Positions 41,729-50,217 of a DNA stretch of 64,000 bases are shown piece by piece. The DNA comes from Streptomyces sp. SID12488. Lineage in GTDB: Bacteria > Actinomycetota > Actinomycetes > Streptomycetales > Streptomycetaceae. The stretch lies in contig NZ_JAAGLT010000005.1 of NCBI RefSeq assembly GCF_010548275.1, positions 331,555-395,554 of the forward strand, written 5' to 3'. The translations under genes were made by a program, and so were the position numbers. Position 1 is the first letter of the stretch. Each line of letters begins with the position of its first letter. The notes beneath the pieces were generated by a model that worked only from the letters and a program-made list of their open reading frames with translations, ran no database searches and was not told the origin of the DNA.

Positions 41729-42775
41729 ATGATGCCCCCGGACGACCTGCCAGGTCTCGATCTCGACCGGCTGCGCGGACTGCTCGACGGCGAACGCCCC
41801 GGACTGGTGCACGGCCCGCTGACCGGCCGGCTGATCGAGGGCGGCCGTTCGAACCTCACCTACGCGGTCACCGACGGCACCACCCAGTGGGTCGTACGGC
41901 GCCCCCCACTGGGTCATGTCCTGGCCACCGCGCACGACATGCGGCGCGAGCACCGGGTGATCAGCGCCCTGTATCCGACCGCGGTCCCGGTCCCGCGTCC
42001 CGTGCTGCTGTGCGAGGACCCGGAGAACGGAGCGGCGCCCGGAGCGCCGTTCTACGTCATGGAGTTCGTGCCGGGCACGCCGTACCGCACGGCCGGGCAG
42101 CTCGCCCCGATCGGCCCGGCGCGGACCCGGGGCGTGGTGCTGTCGCTGGTGGACACGCTGGTCGAGCTGCACTCGGTGGACCCCGCCGAGGTGGGCCTCG
42201 CGGACTTCGGCCGGCCCGAGGGCTTCCTCGACCGGCAACTGCGGCGCTGGGGCAAGCAGTTGGACGCCTCCCGCAATCGCGAGCTGGCCGGTATCGACGA
42301 GTTGCTGGCGGCGCTGGGCCGAGCCCTCCCCCGGTCCTCCGCCCCGGCGATCGTGCACGGCGACTACCGGCTGGACAACGTCCTGATCGACGCGGACGAC
42401 AGGATCGCGGCGATCCTCGACTGGGAGATGTCGACGCTCGGCGACCCGCTCACCGACCTGGGGCTGCTGGTGATGTACAGCATGCCGCTGGACGCGCCCG
42501 ACTCTCCCGTCTCCACGACCGCCGAGGCCGCCGGACACCCCTCCCCCGCCGAGCTGATCGAACGGTACGCGGCGCGCTCGGGGCGCGACGTCTCGGCGAT
42601 CGCCTGGTACACGGCGTTCGCCTGGTTCAAGCTGGCCGTGATCCTGGAGGGCATCCACTACCGCTACACACTGGGCCAGACGGTCGGCGCGGGCTTCGAC
42701 CGCATCGGGGACCTGGTCCCCGTCTTCATCGAGCACGGCCTGACCACACTTCACACAGGTCTCCAGGAAGGCTGA
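41729..42775 (+). CDS. APH-family phosphotransferase linked to acyl-CoA dehydrogenase (ACAD10/11-like)
   Basis: 348-residue protein with the kinase-like aminoglycoside-phosphotransferase fold: the catalytic loop VHGDYRLDNVLID, the metal motif ILDWEMSTLGDP and the N-lobe GGRSNLTYAV with VVRRPP. In animals and bacteria this domain is paired with an acyl-CoA dehydrogenase (ACAD10/11), where it phosphorylates 4-hydroxyacyl-CoA. Here it sits 6 bp before such a dehydrogenase gene, which supports the same role. ATG 41729 or the adjacent ATG 41732 (better spaced from GGAG) is the start. Confidence 0.9.
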   Translation: MMPPDDLPGLDLDRLRGLLDGERPGLVHGPLTGRLIEGGRSNLTYAVTDGTTQWVVRRPPLGHVLATAHDMRREHRVISALYPTAVPVPRPVLLCEDPENGAAPGAPFYVMEFVPGTPYRTAGQLAPIGPARTRGVVLSLVDTLVELHSVDPAEVGLADFGRPEGFLDRQLRRWGKQLDASRNRELAGIDELLAALGRALPRSSAPAIVHGDYRLDNVLIDADDRIAAILDWEMSTLGDPLTDLGLLVMYSMPLDAPDSPVSTTAEAAGHPSPAELIERYAARSGRDVSAIAWYTAFAWFKLAVILEGIHYRYTLGQTVGAGFDRIGDLVPVFIEHGLTTLHTGLQEG

Positions 42776-42781
42776 TCCGTC

Positions 42782-43996
42782 ATGGACTTCGCGTTCGACG
42801 CGCGCACCGAGGAACTGCGCGCCAAGCTCCTCGCCTTCATGGACGAGTACGTCTATCCGGCCGAACAGGTCGAGCACGAGCAGCGCGCTCAGCTGGCCTC
42901 GCCGTGGGACACCCCGGCCGTGGTCGAGGAGTTGAAGGCCGAGGCGCGCCGCCAGGGCCTGTGGAACCTCTTCCTGCCCGATGCCCGGCACGGCGCCGGC
43001 CTCACCAACCTCCAGTACGCCCCCCTCGCCGAAATCACCGGCCGTTCCCCGCACTTGGCGCCGACCGCGCTGAACTGCGCGGCACCGGACACCGGCAACA
43101 TGGAGGTGCTGGCACAGTTCGGCGACGAGCAGCAGAAGAAGCAGTGGCTGGAGCCGCTCCTCGCGGGCGAGATCCGCTCCGCGTTCGCGATGACCGAGCC
43201 CGAGGTGGCGTCGTCCGACGCGACGAACATCGAGACGCGGATCCGGCGTGATGGTGACGACTACGTCATCTCCGGCCGGAAGTGGTACATCTCCGGGGCG
43301 ATGAACCCCCGCTGCCAGATCTTCATCGTGATGGGCAAGACCGACCCCGACGGCGCCGACATCCGCCGCCAGCAGTCGATGATCCTGGTCCCCCGGGACA
43401 CCCCCGGCGTCACGGTCAAGCGGGCGATGCAGGTGTTCGGCTACGAGGACCACTCCCACGGCGGCCACGCCGAGGTGGTCTTCGAGGAGGCGCGGGTGCC
43501 CGCGGCGAACCTGATCGGCGAGGAGGGCAGCGGCTTCGCCATCGCGCAGGCGCGGCTCGGCCCCGGCCGCATCCACCACTGCATGCGGCTGATCGGGATG
43601 GCGGAGCGGGCGATCGAGCTGATGTGCCGCCGGGCCGTCTCCCGGACGGCGTTCGGCAAGTCGCTGGCCCAGCAGGGTGTGGTCCACAACTGGATCGCGG
43701 ACGCGCGGGTCACCGTGGAGCAGTTGCGGCTGCTGGTGCTGAAGACGGCGTGGATGATGGACACGGTCGGCAACAAGGGTGCCCACGCGGAGATCCAGGC
43801 GATCAAGATCGCTACCCCGCGTGCGGTGGTGGACATCATCGACAAGGCGATTCAGCTGCACGGGGCGGGTGGGGTGAGCCAGGACTTCCCGCTGGCGGAG
43901 CTGTGGGCGAGTGCGAGGACGCTGAAGCTGGCGGACGGGCCGGACGAGGTGCATCAGCGGTCGCTGGCTCGACGTGAGCTGAAGAAGTACCTGTAG
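42782..43996 (+). CDS. Acyl-CoA dehydrogenase (ACAD10/11-type)
   Basis: 404-residue flavoenzyme. Typical segments are FAMTEPEVASSDATNIET (FAD/substrate), ISGRKWYISGAMNPRCQ, RIHHCMRLIGMAERAIELM and the C-terminal IQLHGAGGVSQDFPLAELWASARTLKLADGPDEVHQ. It probably handles the acyl-CoA made from the phosphotransferase product, that is, breakdown of hydroxy fatty acids. Control is by the TetR-type site at 41678. A long inverted repeat lies beyond the stop codon. Confidence 0.92.
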   Translation: MDFAFDARTEELRAKLLAFMDEYVYPAEQVEHEQRAQLASPWDTPAVVEELKAEARRQGLWNLFLPDARHGAGLTNLQYAPLAEITGRSPHLAPTALNCAAPDTGNMEVLAQFGDEQQKKQWLEPLLAGEIRSAFAMTEPEVASSDATNIETRIRRDGDDYVISGRKWYISGAMNPRCQIFIVMGKTDPDGADIRRQQSMILVPRDTPGVTVKRAMQVFGYEDHSHGGHAEVVFEEARVPAANLIGEEGSGFAIAQARLGPGRIHHCMRLIGMAERAIELMCRRAVSRTAFGKSLAQQGVVHNWIADARVTVEQLRLLVLKTAWMMDTVGNKGAHAEIQAIKIATPRAVVDIIDKAIQLHGAGGVSQDFPLAELWASARTLKLADGPDEVHQRSLARRELKKYL

Positions 43997-44001
43997 CTGT
44001 T

Positions 44002-44188
44002 CCGCCCCCGCCGCCCCTACCCGTCCCATCCCGTTCCTGGGGCTGCGCCCCCAGACCCCCGCTTTCGGCCCTGAAGGGGCCTCGTCCTCAAACGCCGGAC
44101 GGGCTGGTTGGTCAGCCCCTCCGGCGATTGAGGAGCGGGGTCTGGGGCGGAGCCCCAGGGACGGGACGGGTAGGGGCGGCGGGGGCGA
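44002..44188. repeat. Long composite inverted repeat, copy 2
   Basis: Same family as 15971-16215. The left arm (44003-44034) is identical over 32 bases and the right arm is its near complement at 44155-44188. Inner arms are GGGGCTGCGCCCC and GGGGCGGAGCCCC. Here it lies between convergent genes, where it could end both transcripts. Confidence 0.85.
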
Positions 44189-44200
44189 AGAAACCCGGCC

Positions 44201-44803
44201 CTACGGCCGCAGCGCTCGCAGCAGCAGGTCCGCCAGTTGCTCCGCGACCTCCGTCGGGGTCAGGGGGCCCTCCGGGCGGTACCAGGTCGACAGGTGGTGG
44301 ATGGAGCCGAAGTGGTAGTCGACCACCAGGTCCGCCGAGGTCGCCCGGGAGAAGACGCCCGTCTCCTGGCCCTCCTCGATCAGGGCCCGGAAGCGTTCGT
44401 GGTAACGGCGCCTCTCCGCGCGTACCTGCTTGTTCTTCTCCGGGCTCAGATGATGCATCGAGCGGAAGAAGATCATCGCGTCGTCGAGGTTCTCGATGGT
44501 CGTGACCACGACATCCGCCGCCGCCCGCCGCAACCGCTCCTCCACCGGCGCGTCCGCGTTCGCGAACGCGTCCAGCCGCTCCTGCTGAACGCGCAGCACG
44601 CGCGCGTACACCTCGTGCAGCAGATCGTCCTTCGACCCGAAGTAGTGGTAGAGCGCCCCCTTGGTGACCCCTGCCGCCTCGACGATCTCCTGCACGGATG
44701 TGCGGTCGTACCCCTGTTCCGCGAAGAGCCGGGTGGCGGCGGCCAGCAGCCGCTGCGGGACGGGCGTACCGTCGCCGTCCGTCGTCCTGGGCACTACCGC
44801 CAC
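44201..44803 (-). CDS. TetR-family regulator of acyl-CoA genes
   Basis: 200-residue repressor. The N-terminal helix-turn-helix is RLFAEQGYDRTSVQEIVEAAGVTKGALYHYFGSKDDLL (residues about 22-60). The C-terminal TetR_C region ends in HYHFGSIHHLSTWYRPEG-like sequence, common in regulators of fatty-acyl-CoA metabolism such as PaaR and FadR2. It is the last gene after SDR and acyl-CoA ligase. Two matching palindromes (41678 and 47344) mark its likely targets. The effector is probably an acyl-CoA. Confidence 0.9.
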   Translation of the reverse strand: MAVVPRTTDGDGTPVPQRLLAAATRLFAEQGYDRTSVQEIVEAAGVTKGALYHYFGSKDDLLHEVYARVLRVQQERLDAFANADAPVEERLRRAAADVVVTTIENLDDAMIFFRSMHHLSPEKNKQVRAERRRYHERFRALIEEGQETGVFSRATSADLVVDYHFGSIHHLSTWYRPEGPLTPTEVAEQLADLLLRALRP

Positions 44804-44843
44804 CAGCCTTCCAAACGTTCCGCCGAATAATCGAACAGGATGC

Positions 44844-46541
44844 CTACTGAGAGTCCCCGGACCGGGTACGCAGTTCCCGACGGAGGATCTTTCCGGTCGC
44901 CGTCTTCGGCAGGTCGGCCAGGATCTCCACCTGCCGCGGGTACTTGTAGGCGGCCAGTCTCTCCTTGCAGTACGCGGCGAGCGCGTCCGGGTCCCCCTCG
45001 GCGCCGGGCCGCAGGCTGATGTACGCCTTCACGGTCTCCCCGCGGTACCCGTCGGGCACGCCGACGACGGCCGCCTCACGTACCGCCGGATGGGTGTACA
45101 GGACGTCCTCGACCTCACGCGGCCACACCTTGAAGCCGGACGCGTTGATCATGTCCTTCTTCCGGTCGACGACGTACAGCCACCCCTCGGCGTCCATGAA
45201 CCCGATGTCGCCGGTCCGCAGCTCCCCGCCCGGGAACGTCTCCGCGGTGGCCTCCGGGAGCCGCCAGTAGCCGGGAACGACCTGCGGCCCCCGTACGAGG
45301 ATCTCGCCCTGTTCCCCGAACGGGACCTCCGCGCCCTGCTCGTCGACGATCCGTACGACGGTGTCGGGGCCCGGAACGCCCACGGCGAGGGTGCCGGAGA
45401 CCGGGTCGACGGGGGCCTCCAGGGCGGGCGGTACGGAGGCACAGGGGGCGGTGCACTCGGTGAGGCCGTAGCCGTTGCGGATGTACGGGCCGAAGCCTGC
45501 CCGGAACTTCTCCACCAGGGCGGGCGGCAGCGGGGCGCCGCCGGAGGAGATCTGCCGGAAGGACGAGAAGTGGTCGGGGGTGCAGTCCGGGTGCGCGGCC
45601 AGGGCCATGAAGGCCGTCGACGGGCCGACCGTGTAGTGGGGGCGGTGCTCGGCGAACGCTTCCAGGACGACACCGGACTCGAAGCGGTAGGCGAGCACGA
45701 GCGTGCCCGCGCTGTTCAGACTCGCGCCGAGCTGACAGACCATGCCGGTGATGTGGAACAGGGGCGCCATCGCGAAGTACACGGGCGCCTCGGGCAGCGG
45801 GAGGCCCGTCCGCTGCCGTTCCGCGTTGTACATGATGTTGGCGTGGGTGTTCGTGGCCCCCTTGGGGGTGCCGCTGGTGCCGGAGGTGTAGCTGATCAGC
45901 GCGATGTCGGCGGGGCGCGGGTCACGGCCGTCGGCGGCGGGGGCCTGGTGGCCGTACCGGGCGACGGCCGTCAGGTCCTCGGCGTCGGGGGCCTGCGGCA
46001 GCCGCTCGAACGCGAGCACGCGCGCGTCGCCGCGGGTCTGGAAGTCCAGCTCGCAGCCCGTGAGCACGATCCGCACCGGAGAGTCCGCCGCGGTCTCCCT
46101 CAGGTACGACTCCCAGGCCCGGTCGGAGCAGATCAGCGCGGCCACCTCGCCGTCCCGCAGGACGTGCGCGACCTCCCCCGACTTGTACATCGGGTTGACG
46201 GGGACGACGGTCGCGCCCGCCTTCCAGGCCCCCAGCAGGGCGAGCACGAAGAGCGGCGAGTTCTGCAGCAGGACGGCGACCCGGTCGCCGCGCTCCAGCC
46301 CCCGGGTGACGAGGTACCCGGCGACGGAGTCGCTCAGCTCGTCGACCTCACGGTGACTGAGCCGCCCGTCGAAGTAGGCGAGGAAGGTGCGGTCCGGGAC
46401 CTCGGCGGCGGTCCGGCGCAGCGCGTGGACGAGCGAGTCGTCGGGGCTGACGGGCCCGCGCTGGACGTCGTCGAGGAGAGCCAGCCAGGGCTGCGCACCG
46501 TACCGGGAGCCGGAGCCGACATCGGTGTCGGTGTCGGTCAT
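44844..46541 (-). CDS. Acyl-CoA ligase (long-chain fatty-acid/AMP-binding type)
   Basis: 565-residue adenylate-forming enzyme that activates carboxylic acids to CoA thioesters. Motifs: P-loop YTSGTSGTPKGA, NGYGLTECTAP (A5), GELRTGDIGFMDAEGWLYVVDRKKDMINASGFKVWP (A7/A8 hinge) and the catalytic Lys in LPKTATGKILRREL. ATG at 46541 overlaps the SDR stop by 4 bp. It supplies the acyl-CoA for the dehydrogenases. Chain length is not readable. Confidence 0.93.
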   Translation of the reverse strand: MTDTDTDVGSGSRYGAQPWLALLDDVQRGPVSPDDSLVHALRRTAAEVPDRTFLAYFDGRLSHREVDELSDSVAGYLVTRGLERGDRVAVLLQNSPLFVLALLGAWKAGATVVPVNPMYKSGEVAHVLRDGEVAALICSDRAWESYLRETAADSPVRIVLTGCELDFQTRGDARVLAFERLPQAPDAEDLTAVARYGHQAPAADGRDPRPADIALISYTSGTSGTPKGATNTHANIMYNAERQRTGLPLPEAPVYFAMAPLFHITGMVCQLGASLNSAGTLVLAYRFESGVVLEAFAEHRPHYTVGPSTAFMALAAHPDCTPDHFSSFRQISSGGAPLPPALVEKFRAGFGPYIRNGYGLTECTAPCASVPPALEAPVDPVSGTLAVGVPGPDTVVRIVDEQGAEVPFGEQGEILVRGPQVVPGYWRLPEATAETFPGGELRTGDIGFMDAEGWLYVVDRKKDMINASGFKVWPREVEDVLYTHPAVREAAVVGVPDGYRGETVKAYISLRPGAEGDPDALAAYCKERLAAYKYPRQVEILADLPKTATGKILRRELRTRSGDSQ

Positions 46542-47302
46542 CGGGTGGCCTCCCACTTCTGCTGGATGTGGTTCATGTTCGTCAGCCAGTGGTCGGGGGC
46601 GGCGGCCCGCGCCCGGTAGTAGTCGGCGACCTCGGGGTGCGGCAGGATCAGGAACCGGCCCTCCTCGATCCCCTTGAACAGGGCCTCCGCGACCGCCTCG
46701 GGCTCGATCGCGGTCGGTGCGAGCACCAGGTCGCCCGCACTGCCGGTGCCGGCCAGCATGTCCGTACGCACACCCTGCGGGCAGATGGCGTGCACCTTGA
46801 GCCCGCGGTGGCGGTACGTCAGTGACAGCCACTCCGCGAAGGCGTAGGCGCCGTGCTTGGTCACGCTGTAGGGCGCCGCGCCGATCATGGTGAGCAGCCC
46901 GGCGGCGGACACGGTGGACACGAAACGGCCGCTGCCGCGCTCCAGCCAGTCCGGCAGCAGCTCGTGGGCCGCCCGGACGTGCGCCATCACGTTCACGTCC
47001 CAGGCGAGCGCCCAGACGTCCTCCTCGGCCGCCTCGGACCCGCCCGAGGCGAGCCCGGCGTTGGCACAGTAGACATCGACGGTCCCACCGAGGGCGGCCC
47101 GGGCTTCGGCGACGACGGCGGACGCGTCACCGGGTACCGCGATCCCGCCTATCTCGTCGGCCACCGCTTCGGCCCGCGCGGCATCCAGATCGTTCACGAC
47201 GACCCTGGCCCCCTCGGCGGCGAATCTCCGGGCCAGCGCGGCCCCGATCCCGCCTCCCGCTCCGGTGACCACCACTCCGGCACCCTGCACGACACCCACC
47301 AT
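46538..47302 (-). CDS. SDR family oxidoreductase
   Basis: 254-residue NAD(P)-dependent short-chain dehydrogenase. It has the cofactor loop TGAGGGIGAALA, NDLD after strand beta 2 (NAD preference possible), CANAG, the catalytic Ser in VSTVSAAG and YSVTKHG with the catalytic Tyr and Lys. ATG at 47302 has AAAGGAG four bases upstream. It is the first gene of the SDR-ligase-TetR operon. Its probable role is oxidation of a hydroxyacyl intermediate. Confidence 0.92.
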   Translation of the reverse strand: MVGVVQGAGVVVTGAGGGIGAALARRFAAEGARVVVNDLDAARAEAVADEIGGIAVPGDASAVVAEARAALGGTVDVYCANAGLASGGSEAAEEDVWALAWDVNVMAHVRAAHELLPDWLERGSGRFVSTVSAAGLLTMIGAAPYSVTKHGAYAFAEWLSLTYRHRGLKVHAICPQGVRTDMLAGTGSAGDLVLAPTAIEPEAVAEALFKGIEEGRFLILPHPEVADYYRARAAAPDHWLTNMNHIQQKWEATR

Positions 47303-47343
47303 CGGTCTCCTTTGACACGAAACGGCTCCAACGCCCGACCAGA

Positions 47344-47357
47344 CTAACCGGTCGGTA
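47344..47357. promoter_or_regulatory. TetR-type operator, site 2
   Basis: CTAACCGGTCGGTA keeps the ACCGGT centre and the right half-site of the palindrome at 41678 (10 of 12 bases in the core). It lies 42 bp before the SDR start and so in the operon promoter. Confidence 0.55.
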
Positions 47358-47488
47358 TGTAGCAAGAAAGGGGCTCCCGCAGGTACCTGGGGGCGCGACA
47401 GGCCACAACGGACCCGCACCCTACGAACAACAGGCGGAAGCGCATACGGTGCCACCACCACCCGTACCGCCTCACGGAGGGAACCCCC

Positions 47489-48727
47489 ATGCCCCTGTCC
47501 AGACGCGGCCTCCTGACAACAGCCACCGCGGCGTCCCTGCCGGCCTGCACAGCCGCTGCCCCCACCCAACACCGCCCAAAACGACTCCGCACCGGATTCG
47601 AGAACCTCACCGCCAGGAACTACGCCCCCCTCGTCGGCAAGAAGGTCGGCCTCGTCACCAACCCCACCGGCGTCACCAGGGACGTACGCCACATCGTCGA
47701 CGTCATGCATGCCGACGACCGGGTGAATCTGACCGCCGTCTTCGGACCCGAGCACGGATTCCGGGGCACCGCGCAGGCCGGCGGTTCCGAGGGGCGCTAC
47801 GACGACCCGGCGACCGGGCTCCCCGTCTACGACACGTACCTCAAGAGCGGCCGGCCGCTCGCCGACGTCTTCACCGCCTCCGGCGTCGACACCGTCGTCT
47901 TCGACATCCAGGACGTGGGCGCCCGCTTCTACACCTACATCTGGACGCTGTACGACTGCATGGAGGCGGCCCAGCTGGCCGGCAAGGCCTTCCTGGTGCT
48001 CGACCGGCCGAACCCGGTGACCGGGCGCGCCGCCCAAGGGCCCGTGCTGCACAAGGAGTTCGCGACGTTCGTCGGGCGGCAGCCGATCGCCCAGGCGCAC
48101 GGGATGACGGTGGCGGAGCTGGCGCGGCTGTTCAACAAGGAGTTCCTGGCCGCGCCGGTGGAGCTGGACGCCGTACTGATGTCGGGGTGGAAACGGTCGG
48201 AGTTCTACGACGCGTCGGGGCTGCCCTGGGTGCCGCCGAGCCCGAACATGCCGACGCCCGACACCGCGCTGGTGTATTCGGGCACGTGTCTCTTCGAGGG
48301 GACGAACCTGTCGGAGGGGCGCGGTACGACCCGGCCGTTCGAACTGCTCGGAGCCGAGGGGATCGACCGGCGGTGGGCCGCGGCGGCGGAGCAACTCGGG
48401 CTGCCCGGTGTGCACTTCAGGGAGGCCTACTTCGCGCCGACCTTCTCCAAGTTCCAGGGGAAGACCATCGGTGGCGTGCAGATCCATGTGCACGACCCCG
48501 CGGCCTACGACCCGGTGCGTACCGGGGTAGCCCTGCTGGTGACCGCCAAGAAGGTCTGGAGCGGCTTCGCCTGGCGGTCCGACAACTGGATCGACAAGCT
48601 GACCGGATCCACTCTGGTGCGCACGATGATCGACGCGGGCGCCGGCGTCGACGAGGTCGTGGCGGGCTGGCAGGAGGAGTTGGCGGCGTTCCGGCGCATG
48701 CGCAAGAAGTACCTCATCTACAGATGA
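47489..48727 (+). CDS. Exo-beta-N-acetylmuramidase NamZ family (DUF1343), Tat-exported
   Basis: 412-residue secreted protein. The N terminus is a twin-arginine signal (SRRGLLTTATAASLPAC), whose Cys at the end could be a lipid anchor although Pro precedes it. The DUF1343 body shows LVGKKVGLVTNPTGV, VFGPEHGFRG, VFDIQDVGARFYTYIWTLY, VLDRPNPV and EGTNLSEGRGTTRPFE, all family hallmarks. NamZ of B. subtilis removes terminal MurNAc from peptidoglycan fragments, so a role in wall recycling is likely. The lone conserved Glu/Asp set looks intact. Confidence 0.9.
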   Translation: MPLSRRGLLTTATAASLPACTAAAPTQHRPKRLRTGFENLTARNYAPLVGKKVGLVTNPTGVTRDVRHIVDVMHADDRVNLTAVFGPEHGFRGTAQAGGSEGRYDDPATGLPVYDTYLKSGRPLADVFTASGVDTVVFDIQDVGARFYTYIWTLYDCMEAAQLAGKAFLVLDRPNPVTGRAAQGPVLHKEFATFVGRQPIAQAHGMTVAELARLFNKEFLAAPVELDAVLMSGWKRSEFYDASGLPWVPPSPNMPTPDTALVYSGTCLFEGTNLSEGRGTTRPFELLGAEGIDRRWAAAAEQLGLPGVHFREAYFAPTFSKFQGKTIGGVQIHVHDPAAYDPVRTGVALLVTAKKVWSGFAWRSDNWIDKLTGSTLVRTMIDAGAGVDEVVAGWQEELAAFRRMRKKYLIYR

Positions 48728-48805
48728 GCGTGACGTATGGCCAACTCCCCCGGTTAGCAGGACGATACGCCCCACATCACGACACCACGGGGGACGGGGT
48801 TTGTC

Positions 48806-50173
48806 ATGGCGGAACAGGAAATGAGTGTTTCTCCCTACTGGGAGCTGACGTTCGACGCGGACGGCGACACCGACGGGCGCAGACGCGACCGGCTGCTCGC
48901 GGAGGTGGGCCCTCGTAAGGTGCGCGACCTCATCGTCTTCGCGCACGGCTGGAACAACGACCGGTCGATGGCGACCGGGCTCTACAGCAGGTTCTTCGCG
49001 GCGATCCCCGCCCTCGCGCCCGCGACCGCCAGGATCGGCTACGTGGGCGTGGTGTGGCCGTCGATGCGCTTCACGGACGAGCCCGTCCCCGACTTCCAGC
49101 GGTCCGTCACGGCCGCCGCCGACGTGCCCGGGCCGACCGGTCGACCCGGGCTCGACAAGGGCACCCGGCACGCGCTCCTGGAGACCTTCCCGGGGCGGGC
49201 CACGGTCGTCGAGCAACTCGCCCGGCTGCTGGACCGACAGCCGGACGGCGACGAGGCCCTGGAGGAGTTCGGCGGGCTGGTGCGGCTGCTCGTCGAGGTG
49301 TCGCCCCAGACGCCGCAGACGGGGTTCGCGGCGGACCTCCTCGGGGACGGCGAGCCGGAGGGCGACCCCCAGATGCTCGCCGGGAGCACGGCGGCGGTCT
49401 GCGAGGAGTTCGCGCTGGCCCTGGCCGGGCCCGGATCCCCGGGCGGCGGCGCCGAGTTCGCACTGCCGAAGCTGCCCAACCCGTGGAAGGGCGCACAGGA
49501 GCTGTTGCGGCAGGCCACGTACTACGCGATGAAGCGGCGGGCCGGAACCGTCGGTGAGCGGGGGCTCGGGCCGGCGATCGGGCGGCTCGCCGAGGCGGCG
49601 CCCGGGGTGCGGGTGCATCTCGTCGGGCACAGCTTCGGCGCGCGGCTCGTGTCGTTCGCGCTGCGCGGGCTCCCCGAGGGGGTACGCACGGTGAAATCCG
49701 TGACGCTGCTCCAAGGGGCCTTCTCGCACTACGCGTTCGCGGCCGAACTGCCGCACGACGCGCGTGCCGCGGGTGCGTTGCGAGGTCGGCAGAACCGTAT
49801 CGACGGGCCTCTGGTGTGCTGCTACTCCCAGCACGACGGGGCACTCGGCACGTTCTATCCGCTGGCCTCGCGCATGGCGGGCGACAGCCAGGGGGTCCTC
49901 GCCGCCGACCGGTCCGTCCTCGGCCTGAACGCCGCGAAGGCGCTGGGCCCGAAGTGGGGCGCGATGGGCCACGACGGTGTCCAAGCGGTGCCGGGGACGG
50001 TCCGGTTGACCATCGCCGAAGCTCTGGGAGCTGCGAAGCTGCCGGTGAGCGGGTGCGTGAACGTCGACGCGACGGCGGTGGTCAGGAGCGGTGGGCCCCC
50101 GTCGGGAGCCCACAGCGACATCTGTCACTCGGAGTTGGCGCAGGTGGTGCTGGCGGCGGGCCGTATCCACTGA
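48806..50173 (+). CDS. Alpha/beta-hydrolase-like protein of Streptomyces
   Basis: 455-residue soluble protein. The start carries an alpha/beta-hydrolase strand-loop (DLIVFAHGWNNDRSMATGLY, with the HGW oxyanion region), and the nucleophile elbow is HLVGHSFGARL (about residue 277). A late GALGTFYPL and GHDGVQ region may supply the Asp and His. Homologues are often labelled serine/threonine kinase, but I see no kinase motif. It is probably a lipase or esterase. It starts about 80 bp after the muramidase gene, with GGGGACGGGG upstream. Confidence 0.72.
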   Translation: MAEQEMSVSPYWELTFDADGDTDGRRRDRLLAEVGPRKVRDLIVFAHGWNNDRSMATGLYSRFFAAIPALAPATARIGYVGVVWPSMRFTDEPVPDFQRSVTAAADVPGPTGRPGLDKGTRHALLETFPGRATVVEQLARLLDRQPDGDEALEEFGGLVRLLVEVSPQTPQTGFAADLLGDGEPEGDPQMLAGSTAAVCEEFALALAGPGSPGGGAEFALPKLPNPWKGAQELLRQATYYAMKRRAGTVGERGLGPAIGRLAEAAPGVRVHLVGHSFGARLVSFALRGLPEGVRTVKSVTLLQGAFSHYAFAAELPHDARAAGALRGRQNRIDGPLVCCYSQHDGALGTFYPLASRMAGDSQGVLAADRSVLGLNAAKALGPKWGAMGHDGVQAVPGTVRLTIAEALGAAKLPVSGCVNVDATAVVRSGGPPSGAHSDICHSELAQVVLAAGRIH

Positions 50174-50217
50174 CCCGCCGCCGCAACACCTCAGCTCATA
50201 CCGGTTGTTACCGGTTG

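Noticed and set aside
48806..50173. Naming this gene a serine/threonine protein kinase, as homologues are often labelled
   Set aside because: No glycine loop, catalytic HRD or DFG motif; an alpha/beta-hydrolase nucleophile elbow (GHSFG) is present instead.
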